Position numbers and translations under genes: made by a program. From a virus, in IMG/VR virus record IMGVR_UViG_3300045015_000022, positions 1 through 44,360 of that record: a stretch of 44,360 bases of DNA. One strand, 5' to 3'. The notes below the pieces were generated by a model. That model saw nothing but the letters and a program-made list of their open reading frames with translations, had not been told where the DNA came from and ran no database searches. How positions within the stretch are numbered: the first letter of the stretch is position 1; the number at the start of each line of letters is the position of its first letter. Positions 44,343 to 44,360 of the stretch are shown piece after piece.

Positions 44343-44360
44343 CGGGCGAGGGCCAAAAAC

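Noticed and set aside
44328-44355. Hairpin CTCG-CCCGT near the right edge as a terminator
   Set aside because: The T-run lies on the wrong side for minus-strand transcription, and on the plus strand no T-run follows; a promoter reading fits better.
1-44360. tRNA genes, CRISPR arrays, integrase, transposon ends
   Set aside because: I found no cloverleaf-like sequence, no spaced direct repeats, no integrase or transposase motif, and no terminal inverted repeats of an insertion element.

Overview
This window looks like about 44 kb of a tailed, lambda-like (siphovirus-type) bacteriophage or prophage with a high-GC genome of a Gram-negative host. The evidence is a lambda-ordered head and tail gene set, including K, L and I/J tail-tip proteins and a candidate membrane/lipoprotein pair. 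I see no integrase, tRNA, rRNA, CRISPR array or bacterial housekeeping gene. Every convincing gene is on the minus strand, so genes are expressed from high to low coordinates. Most neighbours overlap by 1-4 nt (ATGA or GTGA) and many start with GTG, so translation is strongly coupled. Host and phage genus cannot be settled from the sequence alone.

Layout in the direction of transcription. (1) 44.2-38.4 kb holds recombination and small regulatory genes: a RecB/Cas4-like nuclease, a NUMOD4-like protein with repeated helix-turn-helix units, a winged-helix protein, several zinc-ribbon proteins, a 455-aa protein that may be a recombination or annealing protein, and a RusA-type resolvase. A 680-aa protein of unknown role follows. 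(2) A 263-bp C/G-tract region (36146-36408) precedes the packaging and head genes: small and large terminase, a zinc-ribbon protein, a giant SGNH esterase whose C-terminus looks like the head-completion protein gpW, then portal, protease-scaffold, Mu gpT-like capsid protein, decorator and connector proteins (36.1-24.7 kb). (3) The tail module (24.7-9.9 kb) has a terminator protein, tube protein, G/GT chaperones with a canonical -1 frameshift site, tape measure, M-, L- and K-like proteins, a fused I-J protein and three fibre/appendage proteins. (4) A membrane protein and a lipoprotein follow (9.8-9.0 kb). (5) After a hairpin and a putative promoter come many small accessory genes (8.5-3.7 kb). 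(6) After a 628-bp gene-free region, a last operon encodes a ParB-domain protein, a DpdA-like DNA transglycosylase, a QueD-like paralogue, a YhhQ-type queuosine-precursor transporter and QueD, which runs off the window edge.

The last operon is probably a 7-deazaguanine DNA-modification system: QueD makes the precursor, the transporter may salvage preQ0/preQ1-type bases, and DpdA exchanges guanine in DNA. The most unusual single gene is the esterase-gpW fusion lying between terminase and portal.
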